Shown piece after piece: positions 1-6,766 of a DNA stretch of 60,115 nt. Below the pieces are notes generated by a model. It saw nothing but the letters and a program-made list of their open reading frames with translations. It did no database searches and was not told where the DNA came from. The stretch lies in NCBI GenBank assembly GCA_949293295.1, contig CASFCG010000017.1:1-60115 (forward strand), given 5' to 3'. Position 1 is the first letter of the stretch. Each line of letters begins with the position of its first letter. The translations under genes were made by a program, and so were the position numbers. The stretch is from an uncultured Cetobacterium sp. (GTDB lineage Bacteria > Fusobacteriota > Fusobacteriia > Fusobacteriales > Fusobacteriaceae).

Positions 1-22
1 AGTATCTATAAAACATCACAGA

Positions 23-99
23 TGGTGTACCTGACGAGATTTGAACTCATGACCTACTCCTTAGGAGGGAGTTGCTCTATCCAACTGAGCTACAGATAC
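23..99 (-). tRNA. tRNA-Arg (anticodon CCU)
   Basis: Read on the minus strand, a full cloverleaf folds. A 7-bp acceptor stem begins GTATCTG and is closed by CAGGTAC plus discriminator A. There is a D arm, an anticodon stem ACTCC/GGAGT with loop CTCCTAA (anticodon CCT), and a T arm with TTCAAAT. The CCA end is encoded (positions 23-25). It reads the rare arginine codon AGG. A strong promoter lies directly upstream. Confidence 0.96.
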
Positions 100-115
100 A
101 CACATACTACAGGTA

Positions 116-144
116 AAAATAACATTTTTTTTAATTTTTGTCAA
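116..144 (-). promoter_or_regulatory. Housekeeping promoter of tRNA-Arg
   Basis: On the minus strand a perfect -35 TTGACA (139-144), a 17-nt spacer and a -10 TATTTT (116-121) end 16 nt before the tRNA 5' end. Spacing and position fit a sigma-70-type tRNA promoter. Confidence 0.8.
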
Positions 145-191
145 GAGTTAGAATTTTCTTTTTTTATTGTCATATTTTTTTATAAATTTTA

Positions 192-219
192 AAACTTTTA
201 TTTTAGTTCTTACGTCAAA
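192..219 (+). promoter_or_regulatory. Sigma-E/ECF-like promoter 1 of the small-RNA cluster
   Basis: AAACTT (192-197), exactly 16 nt, then GTCAAA (214-219). The same two boxes with the same spacing occur twice more at 335-362 and 504-531. The boxes resemble the GAACTT/TCAAA elements of sigma-E-type ECF promoters (known family signature). Assignment to a fusobacterial sigma-E is inference. Confidence 0.65.
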
Positions 220-225
220 AGGATA

Positions 226-297
226 AAATAAAGGTTAAGTATCTTTATTTAGTAATCCCCCCCATTTTTAGTCCCTCTATCATAGAGGGACTTTTTA
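226..297 (+). ncRNA. Candidate small RNA 1 with C7 tract
   Basis: There is no ORF here. About 7 nt after the ECF-like promoter begins a ~70-nt stretch. It contains a run of seven C (257-263), a short A/T linker and a 9-bp terminator hairpin (AGTCCCTCT 270-278 with AGAGGGACT 284-292) followed by T5. The unpaired C-run next to the terminator suits base pairing with G-rich ribosome-binding sites, as in other C-rich bacterial sRNAs. This is a candidate only. The 5' end is estimated from promoter spacing. Confidence 0.62.
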
Positions 298-334
298 CTT
301 AAAAAATTAAATATTAAAATTATAAAAATTTTTC

Positions 335-362
335 AAACTTTTTCATAAACTAATACGTCAAA
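335..362 (+). promoter_or_regulatory. Sigma-E/ECF-like promoter 2 of the small-RNA cluster
   Basis: AAACTT (335-340), a 16-nt spacer and GTCAAA (357-362), matching units 1 and 3. The sequence TTTTTCAAACTTTTT around the -35 is shared almost exactly with unit 3, which indicates duplication of the promoter region. Confidence 0.65.
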
Positions 363-368
363 AAGATG

Positions 369-480
369 TAATTCTTGATAAATCAATTTGTTCATTTTTT
401 GTAAATTTCATAAGTTTTATTTTTTAGATTTTTTTAACCCCCCCTCATTTTAAACCTCTCTTCAATGAGAGGTTTTTTAT
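369..480 (+). ncRNA. Candidate small RNA 2 with C7 tract
   Basis: This is the second tandem unit, about 110 nt. It has a weak 5' hairpin (TTGAT/ATCAA near 383-394), a C7 tract at 438-444, and a 9-bp terminator (AAACCTCTC 452-460 with GAGAGGTTT 467-475) running into T6. The block TAAYCCCCCC followed by ATTTT and a CCTCT/AGAGG hairpin is shared with unit 1. No ORF with a ribosome-binding site is present. Confidence 0.62.
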
Positions 481-503
481 TTTCAAAAATTTTTAATTTT
501 TTC

Positions 504-531
504 AAACTTTTTATTCTTTTTACACGTCAAA
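504..531 (+). promoter_or_regulatory. Sigma-E/ECF-like promoter 3 of the small-RNA cluster
   Basis: AAACTT (504-509), a 16-nt spacer and GTCAAA (526-531), the third copy of the arrangement. The identical spacing while spacer sequences diverge argues for functional promoters rather than recent junk duplication. Confidence 0.65.
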
Positions 532-537
532 ATGTCA

Positions 538-627
538 TGAATCAAGATAATAAAATATTTTTCATAATTTAAAACCTCTTTATAAGTATAAAAAATGATT
601 TCCCTTGATAGGGAAATTGTTTTTTTA
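538..627 (+). ncRNA. Candidate small RNA 3 (diverged, no C7)
   Basis: The third tandem unit, about 90 nt, keeps the promoter and ends in an 8-bp hairpin (ATTTCCCT 598-605 with AGGGAAAT 610-617) followed by a long T run (620-627). It lacks the C7 tract but has an ACCTC element (574-578), complementary to the GAGG core of Shine-Dalgarno sites. It may have a target set different from units 1 and 2. This is the least certain of the three. Confidence 0.5.
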
Positions 628-707
628 TAAAAATTCATTAAAAAATAAATAAAATTGTATTTTTTTTAGAAATCATAAAAATAGCTTAATTCTATTTTTT
701 ATTCAAA

Positions 708-748
708 AGAAAAAGAGCTAAGCAAATCATCAAATTTGCAACAGCTCC
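708..748 (-). terminator. Rho-independent terminator of ybaB
   Basis: Downstream of the ybaB stop on the minus strand, a two-part stem forms: GAGCT/AGCTC outside, GCAAAT/ATTTGC inside. It is followed by TTTTTC. Confidence 0.7.
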
Positions 749-757
749 AAAATATCA

Positions 758-1105
758 TTAAAATAATCCTGGAATACTCATTCCACCAGTTACAACCGCC
801 ATCTCTTTTTCAGCTAATTCCTCAGCTTGTCTTAAAGCCTCTGTAACTGCCGAAAGAACTAAATCTTCCAACATCTCTTTATCTTCAACAGCATCAGCAA
901 TAATCTCTTTAGTGATAGAAACAGAAGTTATAGTTTTTTGTCCATTAGCTTTAACAACAACTGCTCCCCCACCAACAGACGCTTCTACCTCTTTATCTTT
1001 CAATCCTTCTTGAATAGTCATCATCTGTTGTTGCATAATTTGAGCTTGTCTTATTATATCGGCTTGATTTCCCGCTGCTTTTTGACCCTTTAATTTTCTA
1101 ACCAC
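758..1105 (-). CDS. ybaB: YbaB/EbfC family nucleoid-associated protein
   Basis: This small (115 aa) DNA-binding protein belongs to the YbaB/EbfC family, which forms dimers that coat DNA. The family hallmarks are visible: a glutamine/methionine-rich N-terminal helix (QIMQQQMMTIQEGLKDKEVEA, split here as two short runs), the glycine-rich turn VGGGAVVVKANGQ, and a C-terminal helix rich in Glu and Ala. Length is normal. The start is GTG at 1103-1105, preceded by GGGAGG with a 9-nt spacing. In many bacteria ybaB sits between dnaX and recR. Here it stands alone, with its own promoter (1141-1168) and terminator (708-748). Confidence 0.92.
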   Translation of the reverse strand: MVRKLKGQKAAGNQADIIRQAQIMQQQMMTIQEGLKDKEVEASVGGGAVVVKANGQKTITSVSITKEIIADAVEDKEMLEDLVLSAVTEALRQAEELAEKEMAVVTGGMSIPGLF

Positions 1106-1140
1106 TTGAAAAACCTCCCACTAATTTATTTAACTCACAC

Positions 1141-1168
1141 ATTATATCATAAATTTAAAATTTTTCAA
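1141..1168 (-). promoter_or_regulatory. Promoter of ybaB
   Basis: On the minus strand TTGAAA (1163-1168), a 16-nt spacer and TATAAT (1141-1146) with an upstream TGA (extended -10). It lies 36 nt before the GTG start. Confidence 0.72.
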
Positions 1169-1173
1169 CTGCC

Positions 1174-1809
1174 TTATCTTTTTAGAAAGCTACTCTCATT
1201 CTGATATCTCTCATCATCCCCAGCAATATATATCACTGATTTTCCTGCTAAGAGATTAACTACCTCATTTGATATGGATAGTGGAATAGCAGGACAACCA
1301 GAAGTTCTTCCTAAAAAACCAACTTTTTTTACATAATCCTCTGAAGCATATTCAGCTCCATGAATAACTATATTTCGCAGTTTAGCATTTGAATTAAATT
1401 TATCTTCTAAACCAAATAACCTCAAGGAGATTCCAAACTCTCCTTTATAAGGTTTATTATCTGAAACATAAAATCCCAACGAACTTTGATATGAATTTGG
1501 GGTATTTGAGAACTTTTTAGCGTATAAACTCCCACTATTTTGTCCATGTGTAACATAAGAATGGTATAACAACTTTTCTTTTTTTAGGTCAATCACAAAA
1601 AATCTAGGTTCGTTAGAGGGCTTATTATAGTCAATAATGACAAAATATCTAAGATTGTCCCATGTTATTTTACTCAATCCAATCATTGCGTCATTAAAAA
1701 CTTTAAAATTCATCTTATCAGTTAGATTTAACCTATTATAAAGATTTTTATCAAATCCAAACAATGATAAACTAAACAAACTAAAAATTATTAATAACGT
1801 TTTTTTCAT
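1174..1809 (-). CDS. Secreted murein L,D-transpeptidase family protein (YkuD_2 type)
   Basis: The 211-residue protein has an N-terminal signal peptide (hydrophobic residues 3-18, no lipobox). Its catalytic domain carries VIHGAEYAS and GRTSGCPAIP. The His-Gly and Ser-x-Gly-Cys motifs are those of L,D-transpeptidases, with Cys as nucleophile. Family members act in the periplasm on peptidoglycan stem peptides, making 3-3 crosslinks or attaching proteins. The exact reaction here is not known. The start ATG follows AGAGG. The gene begins 41 nt after the rqcH stop, and I see no terminator between them, so it may be the last gene of the PASTA-rsgA-rpe-marR-rqcH operon. Confidence 0.82.
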   Translation of the reverse strand: MKKTLLIIFSLFSLSLFGFDKNLYNRLNLTDKMNFKVFNDAMIGLSKITWDNLRYFVIIDYNKPSNEPRFFVIDLKKEKLLYHSYVTHGQNSGSLYAKKFSNTPNSYQSSLGFYVSDNKPYKGEFGISLRLFGLEDKFNSNAKLRNIVIHGAEYASEDYVKKVGFLGRTSGCPAIPLSISNEVVNLLAGKSVIYIAGDDERYQNESSFLKR

Positions 1810-1850
1810 TTTATACCTCTTTTAATTACTAAATTAACAACTTATATTTT

Positions 1851-3476
1851 TCACTGAACAGTTACAATAATAGTATTTGCGGTGCTATATGTAACAAAGC
1901 CAGGTCTGGCTCCTTTCGGTTTATTTAAATTTTTTATTTTTGTATATTCTACAACCACTTTAGTTCCAATTGAAATTTTAGTTTGTTTAGCACAAAACAG
2001 TGCAACATTATAGAGTTCTTCCTCTGTTAAATTTATATTTTCTTTTAATACCACATGAGCCCCAGATATATCTTTACAATGGAACCACAAATTTTCACGA
2101 TTAGTATTTCTGATTATAAAATCATTTTCCAAATTATTTCTTCCATATCTAACAACCACATTTCCAATTTTACTCTCCGGAACTGACATTACAGTAGTCT
2201 TACTTTTCCTATTCTTTTCTTTATTATCCTTAGATTTTTTCAATATATTTTGTGAAAATAACTCCTCTTCTATCCCCTTTAATCCCTCAGTAGAGTCGCT
2301 ATTATAAATAAATTGTTCTATCTGCTCCAAATATTTCAATTGTTCAGATAATTCTATCATTCTTTTTTTGGAGAACTCCAACCCCTTTTTAGTTTTACTA
2401 TATTTTTTATAAAGTTTCTCTAAGTTCTCTTGAGGATAGAGTTTCGAATCAAGTTTAATCAGACAAGGCTTGTTATTATAAAAATCGTATAACTCAATCT
2501 CTTTCATTCCTTTTTTTATTTGATAAAGAGATGCAGCCAATATATCTCCTTCCTCTTTGTATCTACTGAAATCTTTCTTTTCCTCAATCTCGTTTTCTAT
2601 ATTGGAAATAGTCTTTTGTACTTTCTTTATCTCTTTTTTTATAGAAAATAAAAGCTTATCCTGTAATACTTTAAAAGAAGTTGAAGCATTTGTTTCTTCT
2701 AAATAATAATCAACCATCTTTCCTATAGTATCAAATCTAACTTCTGAATGAAACTTTTTTGGTTTTATAGGTAAAATTGTGGCTAAAACTATCTCATTAT
2801 TTTGACTTAAAAAGATTGTTGGTTTAGTTTCTCCAAAAAGAATAGTTTGAAAATCTTCAAAATTACTAATACAATCAGCTGTATATTTCCCAACTCCTTC
2901 AATACTATGAATCAAACTCTCATTTAATAAACTCTCTTCAAAAATCTCTTTTGTTACTAAATTCGGCAAAAGCTTTTTCTCAAAAACAGGCAACTCATAT
3001 TCCATGCCAGAAAATAAGACCCTATTATTTTTTGAATTATCCAACGAAAATCTCTTAAGTGAATCAATAATTTTATTATCCTGAGTTGTTAAAATAATAT
3101 TGGAATGCTTCCCCATCATTTCAAAATAAATTTTATACTTTTTTATCTCTCCGAGCTCATTAAGTTTTGAAAATTCAAATATCAAAATCCTATCAAATCC
3201 ACTTTGCTCTATTGATGTTAAAGTTGCACCTACCAAATGTTTTTTCAAATTCAATTGGAACCCTCTCTCTTCATTTAGTAGTCTACTCTCTCTTATCTCT
3301 GTTACATAGCAAAAAGAGAAAGAGGGCAATACAGAGATAACAAGTTGTTTTTTTCCAAAATGTAAAGTTATTACAAAATCTGTTGTTTGTGTAACTTTAT
3401 TGATACTGTTCCCTTTTAGAGTAGCCAATAATTCATTTTTGTATTTATTCAATGATATTCCGTCAAAATACAACAT
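1851..3476 (-). CDS. rqcH: RqcH/NFACT family protein (ribosome quality control, Rqc2 homologue)
   Basis: This 541-aa NFACT protein has an N-terminal NFACT-N domain with the conserved Asp-Arg pair (D95, R96 in SGFDRIL), a helix-hairpin-helix region around residues 190-200, a long coiled coil (about 265-400), and a C-terminal NFACT-R domain with ENLWFHCKDISGAHVV. In Firmicutes RqcH binds obstructed 50S subunits and adds C-terminal alanine tails; the DR motif is needed for tailing (known). Older annotations call it fibronectin-binding FbpA. Its ATG overlaps the MarR-FeoA stop by one base (TAATG), so translation is probably coupled. Confidence 0.88.
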   Translation of the reverse strand: MLYFDGISLNKYKNELLATLKGNSINKVTQTTDFVITLHFGKKQLVISVLPSFSFCYVTEIRESRLLNEERGFQLNLKKHLVGATLTSIEQSGFDRILIFEFSKLNELGEIKKYKIYFEMMGKHSNIILTTQDNKIIDSLKRFSLDNSKNNRVLFSGMEYELPVFEKKLLPNLVTKEIFEESLLNESLIHSIEGVGKYTADCISNFEDFQTILFGETKPTIFLSQNNEIVLATILPIKPKKFHSEVRFDTIGKMVDYYLEETNASTSFKVLQDKLLFSIKKEIKKVQKTISNIENEIEEKKDFSRYKEEGDILAASLYQIKKGMKEIELYDFYNNKPCLIKLDSKLYPQENLEKLYKKYSKTKKGLEFSKKRMIELSEQLKYLEQIEQFIYNSDSTEGLKGIEEELFSQNILKKSKDNKEKNRKSKTTVMSVPESKIGNVVVRYGRNNLENDFIIRNTNRENLWFHCKDISGAHVVLKENINLTEEELYNVALFCAKQTKISIGTKVVVEYTKIKNLNKPKGARPGFVTYSTANTIIVTVQ

Positions 3477-4150
3477 TATCTCTCGACCTTTACTGCTACT
3501 AGATTTTTAGCATCCAGTATATTGATTTTCAAAATAGTTTTATCCTCTCTTTCCAAAATAATCTTACTTTCTTTCTCTATATCAATAATCTTTAAAATCG
3601 AATTATATTCAATACCATTTTTGGAAAAATAATCTTGAACTATTGGAGTTCCCTTTATCTCTAAAATATTTACAGTAACTCCTACGGGAAACTCTATAAT
3701 TGGTCTGGATTTAAAAAACTCTATTTTTTCTGATAACTTTGATAATATATCCTCAAACACCTCTGTAAAATGCTTCAAATCTTTATCAGAGATTCCTTCT
3801 GTGATAGTAGACATTATATTCTTATGATAATTACTATGATGTTTTAAAGCTTCTAATCCCTTTTTAGATAAAGAAACATACACTTTTCTTCTATCACTAT
3901 CTGAACGAGCTCTATCAATAAACCCCTTTTCCCTCAATTTCGTAATAGCAACTGTAGCAGTTCCCATTGTGATTCCCAATCGCTCTGAAAGCTCATTCAT
4001 ATTGATTGTCTCTTCACTAATAGCCTCTATAATATGTAACTCAGTATGAGTTAAACACTTTATTCTTTTCTTTAACGCTAAATCCTCTGTTTCATAAAAA
4101 AGTTTATAAAATTTATCAAAAATCTCATTTACTTTCTCAATTCTATTCAT
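3476..4150 (-). CDS. MarR-type winged-helix regulator fused to a FeoA-like domain
   Basis: The 224-aa protein has two parts. Residues ~1-145 are a MarR winged helix-turn-helix, with recognition-helix region ERLGITMGTATVAITKLREK and wing RSDSDRRKVYVSLS. Residues ~150-224 look like the small SH3-like FeoA/DtxR-C-terminal fold (GVTVNILEIKG, SILKIID, KINILDAKNLVAVKV). In DtxR/MntR regulators such a domain follows a different DNA-binding head, so the MarR pairing is unusual. It overlaps rpe by 8 nt and touches rqcH, so it is within the operon. A metal or other small-ligand sensor is plausible but unproven. Confidence 0.75.
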   Translation of the reverse strand: MNRIEKVNEIFDKFYKLFYETEDLALKKRIKCLTHTELHIIEAISEETINMNELSERLGITMGTATVAITKLREKGFIDRARSDSDRRKVYVSLSKKGLEALKHHSNYHKNIMSTITEGISDKDLKHFTEVFEDILSKLSEKIEFFKSRPIIEFPVGVTVNILEIKGTPIVQDYFSKNGIEYNSILKIIDIEKESKIILEREDKTILKINILDAKNLVAVKVER

Positions 4151-4787
4151 CTCTCCACCTCAATGACTTTATCCTTTCACAATAATCTCCTGAAAAAATA
4201 TATGAACCCGCTACAAAAATATTGGCTCCTGCTTCAATACATGCTTTCACAGTTTCATCAGTTATTCCGCCATCAACCTCAATATCAATTTCTGAACTTA
4301 GTAAACGAATCTCCCTTATTTTCTTCAAAGAACTTGAAATAAAAGTTTGTCCCCCAAATCCTGGATTAACTGACATAACAAGAACCATATCCAAATCATC
4401 AATTATATATTTTAAAACTTCTACCGGAGTCGCTGGATTTAATGAAACACCAACCTTAACTCCATATGACTTTATAAGTTGTATCACTCTGTGAAGATGT
4501 TTTGTGGCTTCAACATGAACGACAATTATATCTGCTCCAGCTTTTACGAAATCCTCAATATATCTTTCTGGATTTTCAATCATAAGATGTACATCAAATA
4601 TAAGATTTGATTTTCCCCTTATAGATTTAACTACCGGTGCTCCTAAACTTATGTTAGGAACAAACATCCCATCCATAATATCAATATGAACATAGTCTGC
4701 TCCAGCTCTTTCAAGAGCAACAACCTCCTCTCCCAATCTACTAAAATCAGCTGAAAGAATTGAAGGTGCTATTTTAATACTATTCAT
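4143..4787 (-). CDS. rpe: Ribulose-phosphate 3-epimerase
   Basis: This 214-aa TIM barrel interconverts ribulose 5-phosphate and xylulose 5-phosphate in the non-oxidative pentose phosphate pathway. Signature motifs are present: IAPSILSADFSRLGEEV at the N-terminus, HIDIMDGMFVPNI with the catalytic Asp and metal His, HLMIENPERYI, VMSVNPGFGGQ and EVDGGI. Length is typical (about 215-225). The start ATG lies 11 nt after the rsgA stop and is preceded by GGAGG. rsgA-rpe adjacency is the same as in many Firmicutes. Confidence 0.96.
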   Translation of the reverse strand: MNSIKIAPSILSADFSRLGEEVVALERAGADYVHIDIMDGMFVPNISLGAPVVKSIRGKSNLIFDVHLMIENPERYIEDFVKAGADIIVVHVEATKHLHRVIQLIKSYGVKVGVSLNPATPVEVLKYIIDDLDMVLVMSVNPGFGGQTFISSSLKKIREIRLLSSEIDIEVDGGITDETVKACIEAGANIFVAGSYIFSGDYCERIKSLRWRDE

Positions 4788-4798
4788 AAAATAACCTC

Positions 4799-5698
4799 CT
4801 ATTTATATCTATTCCAAATCTCATCTTTTGATAAATTGTAACATTTTTTGTAGAGTTCATATCTATTTTTCATAATCTCGCCTTTCTCAACTGCTTCTTT
4901 TATAGCACAATTAGGCTCATTAATATGAATGCAATTCTTAAATTTACACTCCTTTGAAAGTTTAAAATCTGGAAAAAGATTTATAAGCTCATCCACATTC
5001 TTCGTTGGTGGAAGCTCAACTGAAGAAAAACCAGGAGTATCAATTATATAACCTCCTATATCTAAAGGAAGAAGTTTGCTATCTCTTGTCGTATGCTTTC
5101 CAGCTTTTAGTCGTTTACTTGTCTCCCCAGTTTTCAACTCTTTTGTATTTTGCAACATATTTAAAAGGGTTGATTTCCCTACTCCTGATGGTCCACCAAA
5201 TGCTGTAACTTTATCTTTTATATAATTTTTTAACTCTTGAATCCCAATCTCTTTATAAGTTGAAATATAGAAAACCTTTATCTTTATTTTTGAAAGATAT
5301 TCTAATCTACTTTTAATCTCTTCTAGCTCTTCAGCTGTAAGAAGGTCAATCTTATTAACTACAACAATTGGAGTAATTCTATTATAAAAGCTATTCAATA
5401 TTAAGATTTCTAACTTATCATAACTTATCACGGGGTCCTTAGCTGAAAATTGTATAGCTCCATAGTCTATATTTGCAACTAAAGGACGGATTAATAAATT
5501 TCTTCGTTCCTCTATTTTCGTTATAAATCCATCTTCACCAAAAATCACAAAATCTCCAACAGTACAATTTTCCTTTCTGTCATTTTTCTTTAAAACTCCT
5601 CTTAATTTACACAGATATTCCTTTTCACCACTTTTAATAGTATAAAACCCCTGAATCTTATTAATAACAACTCCCTTTATCTCTTTCACCTCTTTCAA
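4799..5698 (-). CDS. rsgA: Ribosome small subunit-dependent GTPase A
   Basis: This 299-aa circularly permuted GTPase assists late 30S maturation. The G motifs appear in permuted order: NKIDL (G4), then GPSGVGKSTLLN (G1 P-loop), then DTPGFSS (G3). An N-terminal OB-fold precedes them. The C-terminal zinc site is visible as CKFKNCIHINEPNC. Length is normal. It begins 3 nt after the stop of the upstream PASTA gene and is followed by rpe, so they are co-transcribed. Confidence 0.96.
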   Translation of the reverse strand: MKEVKEIKGVVINKIQGFYTIKSGEKEYLCKLRGVLKKNDRKENCTVGDFVIFGEDGFITKIEERRNLLIRPLVANIDYGAIQFSAKDPVISYDKLEILILNSFYNRITPIVVVNKIDLLTAEELEEIKSRLEYLSKIKIKVFYISTYKEIGIQELKNYIKDKVTAFGGPSGVGKSTLLNMLQNTKELKTGETSKRLKAGKHTTRDSKLLPLDIGGYIIDTPGFSSVELPPTKNVDELINLFPDFKLSKECKFKNCIHINEPNCAIKEAVEKGEIMKNRYELYKKCYNLSKDEIWNRYK

Positions 5699-5701
5699 AA
5701 A

Positions 5702-6412
5702 CTACATCTTCTCGCTAACAACAAGCTTTATAACAGTTCCTGCTGGAACCTTCTTCCCAATATTTTCTATTTCTATTACAACATCTGATTCAAAATCCTC
5801 TATTTTCTTTCTCTCAACACTTCCTACAACAAATCCCATCTCTGTCAATTTTTCTCTAGCTTCTTGTAATGTAAAACCTATAAAATCAGGTATTTCAATT
5901 GTTGAAGTTGCTGTAAAATTACTTAAAAGCAATGAAACTCCTTTACTTTTCTCTATCTCCTCTCCTGCAACTGGAGTAGTAGCAATAATAGTATTATACG
6001 GAAGACTTGAATTTACATAGGAAAATTTATTAATTCTCACACCGTTTTTTTGTAGTACTACTGTCGCTTCCATTAAAGTCTTATTGGAAAAATCAGGCAT
6101 AACATAATCTTCAATCCCTTTACTAACCCAAATATTAATATTTCTTCCTCTTTTTACAATACTATTTGCTGTGGGCTCTTGCCTAAAAATAGTTCCCGCT
6201 GGAAGCTTAGAATACTCTTTTCCTGCGATAATCACTTTAATATTCCCATCAAACTTGATATTACGGGTACTCTCTTCAGTTAAACCGACAAAATTTGGTA
6301 TCTTATAATAAAACTTATTAAAATATAGTTTTAGAAAAATATTGAAAGTAAAAAAGCAAAAAATTAGAGTCAAAATCCCTGAAATAATATATGGTGCTAT
6401 TTTTTTTCTCAT
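5702..6412 (-). CDS. Membrane-anchored triple PASTA protein without a kinase domain
   Basis: The 236-aa protein has a short basic cytoplasmic N-terminus (MRKKIAP), one transmembrane helix (about residues 8-30) and three tandem PASTA repeats (about 35-100, 105-170, 172-236). The repeats show the VPxFVGLT-like start and the KGxxV end (for example IPDFIGFTLQEAREKLTEMG). PASTA domains bind peptidoglycan or muropeptides and normally form the outer part of PrkC/PknB Ser/Thr kinases. The gene sits just upstream of rsgA-rpe, where prkC usually lies in Firmicutes, but there is no kinase domain in it or in the 354 bp upstream. It looks like a PrkC reduced to anchor plus sensor. Confidence 0.85.
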   Translation of the reverse strand: MRKKIAPYIISGILTLIFCFFTFNIFLKLYFNKFYYKIPNFVGLTEESTRNIKFDGNIKVIIAGKEYSKLPAGTIFRQEPTANSIVKRGRNINIWVSKGIEDYVMPDFSNKTLMEATVVLQKNGVRINKFSYVNSSLPYNTIIATTPVAGEEIEKSKGVSLLLSNFTATSTIEIPDFIGFTLQEAREKLTEMGFVVGSVERKKIEDFESDVVIEIENIGKKVPAGTVIKLVVSEKM

Positions 6413-6464
6413 TTTCAGTCCTCCCCAAAAATTACACGCAATAAAATAATATCTAATCTATAAA

Positions 6465-6493
6465 ATAATATCATACCCAAAATAAAATATCAA
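6465..6493 (-). promoter_or_regulatory. Promoter of the PASTA-rsgA-rpe-marR-rqcH operon
   Basis: Minus strand TTGATA (6488-6493), a 17-nt spacer and TATTAT (6465-6470) with an extended TGA. It lies about 50 nt before the PASTA start. The rest of 6494-6680 is AT-rich with only a weak 7-bp inverted repeat (TTTGAAA/TTTCAAA). I see no gene there. Confidence 0.72.
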
Positions 6494-6680
6494 TAAAATA
6501 AATAACCTGTTTAGAGATAGATTTAGGCTATTATACGTGTAAAATTTGAAATCAATTTAGTTTATTTCAAACATTATGGTGTGAATTAACCAGTTTTTAT
6601 ACTAATTTTAAAATCTTCTCCAAATTTTATTATTTAACTATTTTTTTACCATTTAGTTTTCATTTCAGCATTTCAAAAAA

Positions 6681-6704
6681 AGTACACAGATTTCTCTATG
6701 TACT
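6681..6704 (-). terminator. Terminator of the helicase-aroF-pgeF group
   Basis: Downstream of pgeF on the minus strand, AGTACATAGA pairs with TCTGTGTACT (one T-G wobble) around a GAAA tetraloop and is followed by seven T. Confidence 0.85.
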
Positions 6705-6766
6705 AAATATCCCTTTTTCTTTCTATTTCTCTAATAAATGACAAGTAAAACCTGAATGGAAAAGAT

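Noticed and set aside
192-627. Tandem units considered as ordinary terminators of the tRNA or ybaB
   Set aside because: The tRNA and ybaB are on the minus strand and point away or have their own terminator, whereas the three hairpins with T-runs face plus and each follows a promoter.
6494-6680. Possible riboswitch or small gene upstream of the PASTA operon
   Set aside because: Only a weak 7-bp inverted repeat; no conserved aptamer-like blocks and no ORF with a ribosome-binding site.
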